Shown: in pieces, positions 53,301 through 60,581 of the stretch
How positions within the stretch are numbered: position 1 is the stretch's first letter
Layout of the letters: each line of letters opens with the position of its first letter
Assembly: GCF_000800805.1 (NCBI RefSeq)
Contig: NZ_CP010070.1
Span: 1,364,001-1,428,000 of the forward strand
Length of the DNA: 64,000 nt
Source: Candidatus Methanoplasma termitum
Lineage (GTDB): Archaea > Thermoplasmatota > Thermoplasmata > Methanomassiliicoccales > Methanomethylophilaceae
Reading direction: 5' to 3'
Position numbers and translations under genes: made by a program
The notes under the pieces: generated by a model
What the model saw: only the letters and a program-made list of their open reading frames with translations
Told to the model about the DNA's origin: nothing
Database searches by the model: none

Positions 53301-53995
53301 TTTGCCAGCTCTACGGAGGCTCCGTACTTGTCGTTGTATTCGACCATCACTCTATTGGGGGCCAGATCCTCAAGCGTGATCAGGACCCTCTCTGTCCCGC
53401 CGATAATGAAGTACCCTCCGGGTTCTTTGGGATCCTCTTTCTGTTTCACCAACTCGGCCAGATATTCATCCTCGGAGAGTTTGCGTTCCATGTTCTCCTC
53501 CATGACCTTGTGGTTGAGGTTGCATCCGTTCGACTTCACCATCATCGGAAGGTCGCCGACATGGACCCATCTCTCGTTCTCCGGCATTTCTTTTTCAACG
53601 CCGTCCTCGTAAACTTCGAATCTGACGAAAACAGGCGAAAGATAGTTGAGGTTCCTGAGCCTGGCCTCCATAGGTGTGAGCTCGTGGCTGTAGCCGTTGG
53701 CCTCCATGACCTTCGGCTGGTCTATTTTGATAGTGGGCTTCGACTGGGGGTCGATGTGTCCGTCCTCATCCCTCTTCCTTCCGATCCTTATCTCTATGTT
53801 CTTCCCGCCTGTGCGTTCGGGATCTAACTTAATTACACCGCGCTCGGCGTCGTCCGTGGGGACCCTGATGTCGTCCACGATCTTCTGCATCCTGCTGTTC
53901 GGGTTCCTGTTTGTGGCGAGGAAATCATCGAACGATGCGATATGGTGGTTCACAATGTTCTTCTCTGCGAAATATAACTTAACCAACTCTCTCAA
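50396..53995 (-). CDS. rpoB: DNA-directed RNA polymerase subunit B (unsplit)
   Basis: A 1199-residue RpoB as a single chain; many methanogens instead split it into B'' and B'. It contains the catalytic-site segment [48 protein letters not shown], a central zinc site ([10 protein letters not shown]...CKWCGEDF) and a C-terminal one ([23 protein letters not shown]). The unsplit form is what is expected in Thermoplasmata. It starts 4 nt after the rpoH stop. Confidence 0.97.
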   Translation of the reverse strand: [1199 protein letters not shown]

Positions 53996-53999
53996 ATGA

Positions 54000-54266
54000 T
54001 CACCCCTTCGTCACAAGCCTGTAGGCCACAAATTCCTGCGTTGTCTCGCTTTTTCTCACGATCTTGACCACGCGCCCTTCGGCTATCGGCCCATGTATGC
54101 TTTCAAGCACCCTGATGCCCGCATCATTGTTCCTTATCTTCGGAAGCTGGTCGTAAGTCATCCCCATTTCTGTAAGGATCTTCTTGGCCTCTTCCTCCGA
54201 TAAAAGATGGTGTTCGGGTACAAGGTCGTGCTTGAGCACGTTAAATGAAATATTGTCTGCTGCCAC
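54000..54266 (-). CDS. rpoH: DNA-directed RNA polymerase subunit H
   Basis: An 88-residue RpoH (Rpb5 C-terminal homologue): FNVLKHDLVPEHHLLSEEEAKKIL, LPKIRNNDAGIRVL, GRVVKIVRKSETTQEFVAYRLV, i.e. the complete family signature. The frame opens at a GTG at 54281, but GGTGTAAAA stands as ribosome binding site in front of the GTG at 54266, which gives the usual family length. First gene of the RNA polymerase operon. Confidence 0.92.
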   Translation of the reverse strand: MAADNISFNVLKHDLVPEHHLLSEEEAKKILTEMGMTYDQLPKIRNNDAGIRVLESIHGPIAEGRVVKIVRKSETTQEFVAYRLVTKG

Positions 54267-54387
54267 TTTTACACCTGCCACTATTAATATCCGCTTTGTC
54301 AGCGGGAACCCCCGTTTAAGAAATACGCTTTTGTCATTCCTTTCCTCATACTTGATCTTGCCACTGATCGCTCATGAAGACTCTCAG

Positions 54388-54461
54388 CGGGCCTGAAGGG
54401 ATTCGAACCCTTGACCACCTGATTAAAAGTCAGATGCTCTACCTAGCTGAGCTACAGGCCC
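54388..54461 (-). tRNA. tRNA-Lys (TTT)
   Basis: A 74-nt cloverleaf with acceptor GGGCCTG/CAGGCCC, discriminator G, anticodon loop CTTTTAA giving TTT, and T-arm GGGTTCGAATCCC. It differs from the tRNA-Lys(CTT) at 3416 mainly in the anticodon arm. CCA is not encoded. With 3416 it gives the two lysine isoacceptors. Confidence 0.95.
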
Positions 54462-54624
54462 TTAGATATCTTAAGCTTGTAATGCGTGAGCAATCCTTCA
54501 TTGTATATAATATCTCGCTGAAGTTTTTGCCGTTCCATGCAAACAAAACAAAGTAAAGCGCCACCGAGGACATCTTTTATCGTCAACCTCTGTTTCTTAC
54601 AATTCGCTTAACAGGAAGATTAGG

Positions 54625-54698
54625 TGGGCCCAGCCGGATTTGAACCGGCGACCACTCGGTTATGAGCCGAGCGCTCTACCTGTCTAAGCTATGAGCCC
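54625..54698 (-). tRNA. tRNA-Met (CAT), probably elongator
   Basis: A 74-nt cloverleaf with acceptor GGGCTCA pairing TGGGCCC (one G-U), anticodon CAT in the loop CTCATAA and discriminator A. The acceptor lacks the A1-U72 pair of archaeal initiator tRNA, so it is elongator Met or, less likely, the lysidine/agmatidine-type Ile(CAU). CCA is not encoded. Confidence 0.9.
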
Positions 54699-54714
54699 CT
54701 TAAAAGGAGTATGG

Positions 54715-54787
54715 CGCCGTCGCACGGGATCGAACCGTGGACCTTGTGATTAACAGTCACACGCTCTACCTACTGAGCTACAACGGC
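54715..54787 (-). tRNA. tRNA-Asn (GTT)
   Basis: A 73-nt cloverleaf with acceptor GCCGTTG pairing CGACGGC, anticodon loop CTGTTAA giving GTT, and discriminator G. The three bases after it on the sense strand read CCA (54712-54714), so here the 3' CCA is encoded, unlike in the other tRNAs of the window. Confidence 0.94.
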
Positions 54788-54902
54788 CTGTGGAAAAAGC
54801 GAAAGTGTGCCGCATATTAAATAATTACGTTCACCGCCGGCACCTTGAGCATTAAAAAATACATAAACCCAACAATATGCACATTAAAATAAAGGTTCCG
54901 TG

Positions 54903-55817
54903 ATGCTGACCCCAAGTGAATATTTGATCTTTGAAAAGGAAAGACTGCCGTATCTGTCAGCATTTCTGACGATATGTATGGTATGGGGCCTCAGCCTCGT
55001 CGTTGCATATGACCTTCTCGATACCGGGATCCCGCCGATATTTTTGATAGCGGTGACATACGGCCTCGGTGCGGTGACCCTTATTCCCGCGAAGTTCGCA
55101 TTCAGGTCCGTCCCGAAAATAAGCAGGGACGAATGGAGATACGGAGCGTTGGTCGGGGCGATAATCTTCCTGGCCTTCGGGCTCCAGACAGTGGGACTTT
55201 TGTATACGACACCTGCCAAAAGCGGCCTTTTGACCGTACTGTATGTTCTGTTCGTTCCGATAATAATCGCGTTGATCCAGAAAAAAATATCATGGCTTTC
55301 CGTCTTATTTGCGTTAATTGGCTTCATGGGAGTGCTGATCATGTCCGGGATCACCGGCGGTGATGCTTCGATGAACATCGGGGATGTTCTGACGATAATC
55401 TGCGCCGTGATGTTCGCCATGCAGTTCGTAGCCCTTGAGAAATATTCTCCCCGCCTTAATGCCGTGAATTTTACGCTGGTGCAGATGATCACGGCCGCGG
55501 CCATAGGTATAGCCGTCAGTCTGGTCTTCGAGAACGGCCAATACAACAATATGGGCCTGATAGGGTCCTGGCTCGGTCTTGTTTTCATGGGTTTCATCGT
55601 CACCGGTCTTGGGTTCTATGTGCAGACCGCGGCCCAAAAGAAGATCCCTTCGACGACGATAGCGATAATGTGCTGCACAGAGTCGGTCTTCGCAGTGATA
55701 TTCTCATGGGCGCTCGGTTACGACATCATAACCATACCTCTGTTCGTAGGCGCTGTTCTGATCGTCGCCTCCACCGTCCTTTCGTCGATATATGAGAGAA
55801 GAACTCTTATTTCCTAA
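54903..55817 (+). CDS. EamA/DMT-family transporter
   Basis: A 304-residue ten-helix protein with the duplicated EamA fold. The first half opens with AFLTICMVWGLSLVVAYDLL and holds FLAFGLQTVGLLYTTPAKSGLLTVLYVLFVPI; the second half holds GFIVTGLGFYVQTAAQKKIPSTTIAIMCCTESVFAVIFSWAL. This is the typical drug/metabolite exporter pattern. The substrate is unknown. The ATG at 54903 follows a GTG at 54900; either works. It is divergent from the tRNA cluster. Confidence 0.88.
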   Translation: MLTPSEYLIFEKERLPYLSAFLTICMVWGLSLVVAYDLLDTGIPPIFLIAVTYGLGAVTLIPAKFAFRSVPKISRDEWRYGALVGAIIFLAFGLQTVGLLYTTPAKSGLLTVLYVLFVPIIIALIQKKISWLSVLFALIGFMGVLIMSGITGGDASMNIGDVLTIICAVMFAMQFVALEKYSPRLNAVNFTLVQMITAAAIGIAVSLVFENGQYNNMGLIGSWLGLVFMGFIVTGLGFYVQTAAQKKIPSTTIAIMCCTESVFAVIFSWALGYDIITIPLFVGAVLIVASTVLSSIYERRTLIS

Positions 55818-55826
55818 AAACTAAGA

Positions 55827-56129
55827 TCATTTCTGTTTTATTTTGTTGATCCGTTCTATCAACTCGTCAAATCTGACAGACACTTCTTCCATGAACTCTT
55901 CGTACTTATCGGACACCATCGCACCGTCGTTCGTCGCAATGATCAGACCTTCCTGTTCAAGGAGCCTGAGCGAATACCTTACTTTATGTTTAGGTATCCC
56001 AAGGACCTCTGAAAGCTTGATTATCCCGATCGGCTGCTTCTCTTTGGTGACCTTGAGCATCTCGATGTGCCTTTCGATAAGGTCGACCTCTTCAAAAGCA
56101 CGATCGAAGATAGATGCCACTCCCGCCAT
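55827..56129 (-). CDS. Winged-helix transcriptional regulator
   Basis: A 100-residue DNA-binding protein. The helix-turn-helix IIKLSEVLGIPKHKVRYSLRLLEQEGLI is followed by a wing (ATNDGAMVSDKY) and a C-terminal coiled coil (EEFMEEVSVRFDELIERINKIKQ) for dimerisation. The start at MAGVASI (56129) is chosen over the ATG at 56144. It lies 10 nt from the end of the transporter gene on the other strand; target unknown. Confidence 0.78.
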   Translation of the reverse strand: MAGVASIFDRAFEEVDLIERHIEMLKVTKEKQPIGIIKLSEVLGIPKHKVRYSLRLLEQEGLIIATNDGAMVSDKYEEFMEEVSVRFDELIERINKIKQK

Positions 56130-56194
56130 GATAATGAATAGCACTGTTTGTTATTAATCATAGTGCCAACGGTGTAACGCCCGCTTGACGATCT

Positions 56195-56362
56195 TCAGCG
56201 GCCGTACCACTTCTGTGTGCCCCACTTCGTATAATTCACCCAATATCCTTGCGTGAACGATCCGCAGCAGTCCAATGCTTTCTTCTCGGCATTCGGACCG
56301 CGGTGGGTCTTATAGCAGCCTAAGCACTGCCATCTCAGTTCAAGGGGCTTGTTCTTCGCCAT
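56195..56362 (-). CDS. Small Cys-rich protein
   Basis: A 55-residue protein with CLGCYKTHRGPNAEKKALDCCG, a likely one-zinc knuckle, and a Tyr/Trp-rich C-terminus (TQGYWVNYTKWGTQKWYGR). The ATG at 56362 (MAKNKPLELRWQC) is the probable start, since the residues before it read through the divergent promoter region. Function unknown; such small zinc proteins are common in archaea. Confidence 0.65.
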   Translation of the reverse strand: MAKNKPLELRWQCLGCYKTHRGPNAEKKALDCCGSFTQGYWVNYTKWGTQKWYGR

Positions 56363-56474
56363 CGTCCCTAAATCATTGATTCCGTTAATAAAACTTGGCA
56401 AGCTGTCCTACCAAAAATATAGTAATTTATTTAAGAACTGTTATATACGTTTATTCAGATTAGGGAGAACCTTT

Positions 56475-56975
56475 ATGAACAGAATCAAGGTCATTAATGA
56501 ACCGTCAGAGCTTGTTCCGATGCTGAGGTCAGTTGATACTCCCATAAAAAGAGATGTATTGAAAGAGGTGACCTTGGAATGGAGGACCGCGGACGACATT
56601 GAGAAAAAGTTCGGCCCGGCGGGCAGGGATGCCTTGGTATTTTTTGAGAAGATGAAACTTGTTGAAACACGTTGGCTTTCCGTGAACGGCGGATATCCAG
56701 AAAAATCATACCACACATATTACACATCGTTCAACATAAACGCACAGTGGCCCGTCTATGAGATAAGCGACGTTCTGACCGCGGCGATGATGAATGATGA
56801 AGAATATGCGGAGATAGAAACAAAGATCCTTGCGGAAGTGGGGAAGAGCGGTCGTTTCTCGGGAGATGTGGCGGAGGTCCTCGGGCTCTCTTCGACAATG
56901 CTGAAGAGCCTCGTAAGAAGGTCTGTGAAAATGGACTATCGCGGCCACAGGATAGAACCTATCAGAGAAGAGTAA
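56475..56975 (+). CDS. ArsR-like winged-helix regulator
   Basis: A 166-residue protein. The N-terminal segment PIKRDVLKEVTLEWRTADDIEKKFGPAGRDALVFFEKMKLVETRW is an ArsR/MarR-like winged helix. A central beta part (SYHTYYTSFNINAQWP) and a second helix-turn-helix-like region (GDVAEVLGLSSTMLKSLVRRSV) follow. Stop and the trm56 ATG are one base apart, so they share an operon. GGGAGAACC precedes the ATG at 56475. Confidence 0.75.
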   Translation: MNRIKVINEPSELVPMLRSVDTPIKRDVLKEVTLEWRTADDIEKKFGPAGRDALVFFEKMKLVETRWLSVNGGYPEKSYHTYYTSFNINAQWPVYEISDVLTAAMMNDEEYAEIETKILAEVGKSGRFSGDVAEVLGLSSTMLKSLVRRSVKMDYRGHRIEPIREE

Positions 56976-56976
56976 G

Positions 56977-57495
56977 ATGCCGAACATCTGGATATTGAGG
57001 ATTGGCCATCGTCCGCAGAGAGATAAAAGAGTTACAACGCATGTTGCCCTCTCATCGCGTGCGCTTGGCGCCTCCGGAATATATGTTGACACAGCGGATC
57101 GTGTTCTTGAAGAGAACATCCGCAGCGTGGTGGACAGGTTCGGAGGGGATTACACTATTGAGACCGGCATCCAATGGAAAAAATTGCTGAAGGATTTCGA
57201 CGGAGAGATAGTGCATCTCACAATGTACGGGCAGAGGTTCGATGAGTCTTTGCCGAAAATATCCAGAGAAAAGGATCTGCTTATCGTTGTGGGAGCGGAG
57301 AAGGTCCCTCCCGAGGTATATCAAGCGGCGGATTTCAACATATCTGTCGGGAATCAGCCGCACTCGGAGATCGCGGCGCTGGCGATATTACTTTACTCAT
57401 TCACGGACGGCAGAAATCTATACTCAGACCGCAATGGGAACCTGACGGTAATACCGAACGAAAGAGGGAAGACAGTTGTCGAAAAACATTCCTGA
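56977..57495 (+). CDS. trm56: tRNA (cytidine(56)-2'-O)-methyltransferase
   Basis: A 172-residue SPOUT methyltransferase that methylates C56 of the T-loop, a modification special to archaea. It starts IWILRIGHRPQRDKRVTTHVALSSRALGA, and the SAM-binding knot is formed by LLIVVGAEKVPPEVYQAADFNISVGNQPHSEIAALAILL. Length and motifs match aTrm56. It overlaps the HD-domain gene by 20 nt. Confidence 0.93.
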   Translation: MPNIWILRIGHRPQRDKRVTTHVALSSRALGASGIYVDTADRVLEENIRSVVDRFGGDYTIETGIQWKKLLKDFDGEIVHLTMYGQRFDESLPKISREKDLLIVVGAEKVPPEVYQAADFNISVGNQPHSEIAALAILLYSFTDGRNLYSDRNGNLTVIPNERGKTVVEKHS

Positions 57496-58039
57496 CGGAC
57501 CGAGCTGCGTCAACATCCTCAAAAAAGCAGGATGCAGAGACAGAGTGATTATCCACTGCTGTACGGTCTGCGCCGTAGCGGAAGAGATGCTCGGTAAGAT
57601 CGATGCCGACAAAGAACTGGTGATTGCCGGTTCTCTCCTGCATGACATAGGGCGTTCCAAAGACCACAGCATTACGCATGCGATGACCGGCGGGGATATG
57701 TTAAGCAGCCTGGGGCTCCCAGAGGATCTGGTCAAGATCGTAAAAAAGCACACAGGCGCCGGGCTGGATTCCATTGACGTTGCTGAAATGAACCTCCCTC
57801 CCGGCGATTATATTCCGAGGACTATAGAAGAGAAGCTCGTCGCACATGCGGATAACCTCGTCAGCGACAACAGAGTGATATCGCATAAACAATCCGTCGA
57901 CAGATTAAGGGAGAGGGGTGCGCTCAGAGGCGCCGACAGGATGGAGGCCCTTCATTGGGAACTCTCAAAGCTTTACGGAATGGATCTGGACATCATCCGC
58001 GACATTATCGGAGAATACCCGAAGCTCAAGTGGATATAG
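57476..58039 (+). CDS. HD-domain phosphohydrolase (TIGR00295 family)
   Basis: A 187-residue HD-superfamily protein: the first His lies in IIHCCTVCAVAEEM, then GSLLHDIGRSKDHSITHA supplies the HD pair, and VAHADNLVSD the last Asp. The archaeal family TIGR00295 has no settled substrate. The TTG at 57476 is used because no ATG exists before the domain; the 20-nt overlap with trm56 implies coupling. Confidence 0.85.
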   Translation: MSKNIPDGPSCVNILKKAGCRDRVIIHCCTVCAVAEEMLGKIDADKELVIAGSLLHDIGRSKDHSITHAMTGGDMLSSLGLPEDLVKIVKKHTGAGLDSIDVAEMNLPPGDYIPRTIEEKLVAHADNLVSDNRVISHKQSVDRLRERGALRGADRMEALHWELSKLYGMDLDIIRDIIGEYPKLKWI

Positions 58040-58045
58040 AACCGG

Positions 58046-58291
58046 TCAGCCGCATATCCTCTCATTCGGAAATCTGTTAAGAATGATCACGTCGCCGATG
58101 CTCTGGACCCATCTCAACGGGATGCTGATCGAAACATCATCTTCGACGAGCGCCGGATTCGCATCGGAAACGAATAACCCTTTTATGCCCATCTCCGAAA
58201 TGTCGATCACTACCTCATCGACTATCCCTACGAATATGCCTTCGGGGGTGTATATTTCCAACCCTTTTATGTTGCCGACGCTCTCCAGCAT
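58046..58291 (-). CDS. PRC-barrel domain protein
   Basis: An 81-residue single PRC-barrel: GLEIYTPEGIFVGIVDEVVIDI...GIKGLFVSDANP...SIPLRWVQSIGDVIILN. In archaea these small beta barrels, related to RimM, are linked to RNA metabolism and cell division (CdpB type). GGAGAGAGG before the ATG is a good ribosome binding site. A second PRC-barrel gene is at 62121. Confidence 0.85.
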   Translation of the reverse strand: MLESVGNIKGLEIYTPEGIFVGIVDEVVIDISEMGIKGLFVSDANPALVEDDVSISIPLRWVQSIGDVIILNRFPNERICG

Positions 58292-58366
58292 CCTCTCTCC
58301 TCTTTTGTTGTCCCTTCTAAACTTATTTAACTATTAATAATAATCACTCAGAAGAGGCGAAAACAT

Positions 58367-58678
58367 ATGGTAACAGAACTTACAGACAGCACTTTTGACA
58401 AATTTGTCAAAGATAACAGAATAGCGGTAATAGACTGTTGGGCACCTTGGTGCGGCCCGTGCAGAAGAATGGGCCCCATAATCGAAGAACTTTCGAACGA
58501 TCTTAAAGGAAAAGCCGGCGTTGCGAAACTCAACGTTGACAATAACCAGGCGATATCGGCAAGGTTCGGTATAAGGGCCATACCTACCGTCCTTCTGTTC
58601 AAGGACGGCGTCCCGGTTGAGACCCTCGTCGGACTGAGAGGGAAAGAAGACTTCCTTGACATCATACGTTCGTTATGA
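58367..58678 (+). CDS. trxA: Thioredoxin
   Basis: A 103-residue thioredoxin with W-C29-G-P-C32 (DCWAPWCGPCRRMGP) and the cis-proline motif GIRAIPTVLLFKDG. It reduces protein disulfides in the cytoplasm. Its stop overlaps the ATG of the thioredoxin-reductase-like gene (ATGA), so both are expressed together as a redox pair. Confidence 0.95.
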   Translation: MVTELTDSTFDKFVKDNRIAVIDCWAPWCGPCRRMGPIIEELSNDLKGKAGVAKLNVDNNQAISARFGIRAIPTVLLFKDGVPVETLVGLRGKEDFLDIIRSL

Positions 58679-59562
58679 ACGCAGACGTCGTGGTGATAGG
58701 CTGCGGTCCCGCGGGTCTGCAGGCGGGCATACACTCTTCCCGAAGGAAAGCGGATACAGTGATAGTCGGCAAGCTGAAGAACAGCGCTCTTTCCGGCGCA
58801 CATATCGAGAATTACTTCGGACTCGGCGGGAAGACCGACGGCTCGGTACTGTTAAAGGCCGGGTTAGAACAGGCATTATCTTTCGGATGCAGACACATCG
58901 ACCGAAATGTCATCGGCGCCAGTGCGGACGGCGATGGATTCAGAGTGACGATCGAATCCGGAGAGAATATACACTGCAGATCGGTCGTGATCGCAACGGG
59001 CGTCTCCAGAATGAAACTGAACATCCCCGGTGAGAAAGAATTCTTCGGCAAGGGAGTTAGCTATTGCGCAGAGTGCGATTGCAATTTCTTTAAAGGCCTG
59101 AGGGTTGCTGTGATCGGAAACGAGTCAAAGGCTGCGATATCTTCCGAGCTCATGACGAAGTATGCCTCAAAGGTGTACTGGGTAACTAAGAACAGCTCGG
59201 CAGACAGGAAGCTTGTGGACAAAGCATTGGCCGCAGGAGTTGAGATCATCGACAGGGGGGCAAAAGAGATCATCGGAAAAGAGAATGTGAGCTCCCTGCT
59301 TCTCGACAACGGCAGTGCGATCGGCGTCGACGGCGTGTTCATTGAATTGGGAGGAAGATCGTCCTCCGATATAGCGATGGATCTGGGAGTTGTGCCGGAG
59401 GTCGATGACTCGATCAAAGTCAACAAAAAAGCAGAAACCTCGGTTGCGGGCGTATTCGCATGCGGGGACATAACGGGAGAACCGTGGCAGCTGGCCAAAG
59501 CCGTCGGCGAGGGGGCGGTTGCCGGAAACAACGCCGCAGGCAGAGCAAAGGGCATAAAATGA
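58675..59562 (+). CDS. Thioredoxin reductase-like flavoprotein without NADPH motif
   Basis: A 295-residue FAD-dependent disulfide reductase. The FAD motif is VIGCGPAGLQAG, the active-site disulfide C131-A-E-C134, and the C-terminal FAD site ACGDITGEPWQLAKAVGEGAVAG. The second nucleotide domain has VIGNESKAAISSELMTKYASKVYWVTKNSS, lacking the GGGDSA and HRR motifs that bind NADPH. It may use another donor, such as F420H2 or ferredoxin, as known for methanogen relatives. Overlaps trxA and the next gene by four bases each. Confidence 0.87.
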   Translation: MNADVVVIGCGPAGLQAGIHSSRRKADTVIVGKLKNSALSGAHIENYFGLGGKTDGSVLLKAGLEQALSFGCRHIDRNVIGASADGDGFRVTIESGENIHCRSVVIATGVSRMKLNIPGEKEFFGKGVSYCAECDCNFFKGLRVAVIGNESKAAISSELMTKYASKVYWVTKNSSADRKLVDKALAAGVEIIDRGAKEIIGKENVSSLLLDNGSAIGVDGVFIELGGRSSSDIAMDLGVVPEVDDSIKVNKKAETSVAGVFACGDITGEPWQLAKAVGEGAVAGNNAAGRAKGIK

Positions 59563-60071
59563 CCGTCGAGGACATTATCTCCAGCATGCTCAGGGAAGAA
59601 GGCGGGTTCCAGAAAGCCTTCAAGAGCATGCTTGACGAAGAATTGGAAATATCGCTGAGCGAGTTCTGCTCGATATCCGGCATCTCCCAAAGCACGATGT
59701 ACAAGATACTTGAAGAGAACCGCGAGCCAAATCTGAGAACCATACGGCAGATAATCCATGCCCTGAATGTCATCAGCAGGTCCGAGGACGATAATTTCGT
59801 TGCGGTCATCGCATCGTCCACTTTCTTTGAGTCCCTTCCGAAGACAATGGAGGTTGAAGGCCGGACGATAAAGATCAAAGAATACCCCATTTCAACAGTG
59901 GAGGACGCAATAATAGCGGCCGTGAGAGCAGAGCGCGACGGCGCGCTGGCTATAGTGTGTGCGCCCATAATAGCGGTCACTGTGAAGAAGATCCTGCGCA
60001 TCCCGGTCTCGCCGGTCATGCCCCTCGGAAGCGTCCTCAAAGCACTTGATATCGTTAAAGGTCTGGTCTGA
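59559..60071 (+). CDS. COG1709-like transcriptional regulator
   Basis: A 170-residue protein with an N-terminal XRE-type helix-turn-helix (ISLSEFCSISGISQSTMYKILEENREPNLRTIRQIIHAL) and a C-terminal alpha/beta domain (IVCAPIIAVTVKKILRIPVSPVMP) as in archaeal COG1709. Its ATG overlaps the reductase stop, so it is third in the trxA operon and may sense a ligand linked to redox state. Confidence 0.82.
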   Translation: MTVEDIISSMLREEGGFQKAFKSMLDEELEISLSEFCSISGISQSTMYKILEENREPNLRTIRQIIHALNVISRSEDDNFVAVIASSTFFESLPKTMEVEGRTIKIKEYPISTVEDAIIAAVRAERDGALAIVCAPIIAVTVKKILRIPVSPVMPLGSVLKALDIVKGLV

Positions 60072-60158
60072 ACAAATTAAAATACCAGCTTAACTATTTA
60101 ATCGACAATAGGGGAGTGTGTAATTCTGTTCGAATTACAGGTTGTCAGCAATACACCG

Positions 60159-60581
60159 ATGAATGCAGTAGCGGACAAAGACATTGTCGCAGAGACCTTC
60201 TTGGTACAGATCGGGTACATACCTAAAGGATATGATCCGAAAACATCGGCCTCGAGCGTGAGGGACAGCGTCCCTTACAGACTTTTTATGGATTTCTTCA
60301 TGAAGAACATGGGCAAAGCGTGGGCGGTCGAAGAGCTTGCCGCTCTTTTGGAAACAACGAAACCTACGATCTACCGCCACATAAACAAACTGAAATCAAT
60401 GGATCTTTTGGAAAGCATCGACGTTGAATTCGACGGGGCGATGAGGAAAGGATACAGGATCAGATACGGGGATCTCTCCAAGGCGTGGAGTTTCACCGAG
60501 GCCAATGTGAACATGGCAATGGAGAACTATAAGCGGACCGTGTCTCATTTTCAATCCCTTGCGAAGGCAGAGAAAGAATGA
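60159..60581 (+). CDS. Winged-helix regulator
   Basis: A 140-residue DNA-binding protein: AWAVEELAALLETTKPTIYRHINKLKSMDLLES is a clear helix-turn-helix, followed by a wing (FDGAMRKGYRIRYGD) and a C-terminal helix. Upstream codons up to about 60121 stay open and look protein-like but offer no standard start, so the ATG at 60159 is used with some doubt. Its stop overlaps the elp3 ATG. Confidence 0.8.
   Translation: MNAVADKDIVAETFLVQIGYIPKGYDPKTSASSVRDSVPYRLFMDFFMKNMGKAWAVEELAALLETTKPTIYRHINKLKSMDLLESIDVEFDGAMRKGYRIRYGDLSKAWSFTEANVNMAMENYKRTVSHFQSLAKAEKE

Noticed and set aside
54884-55603. 239-residue minus-strand open frame opposite the DMT transporter
   Set aside because: The plus-strand frame shows the clear duplicated EamA pattern; the antisense translation has none.
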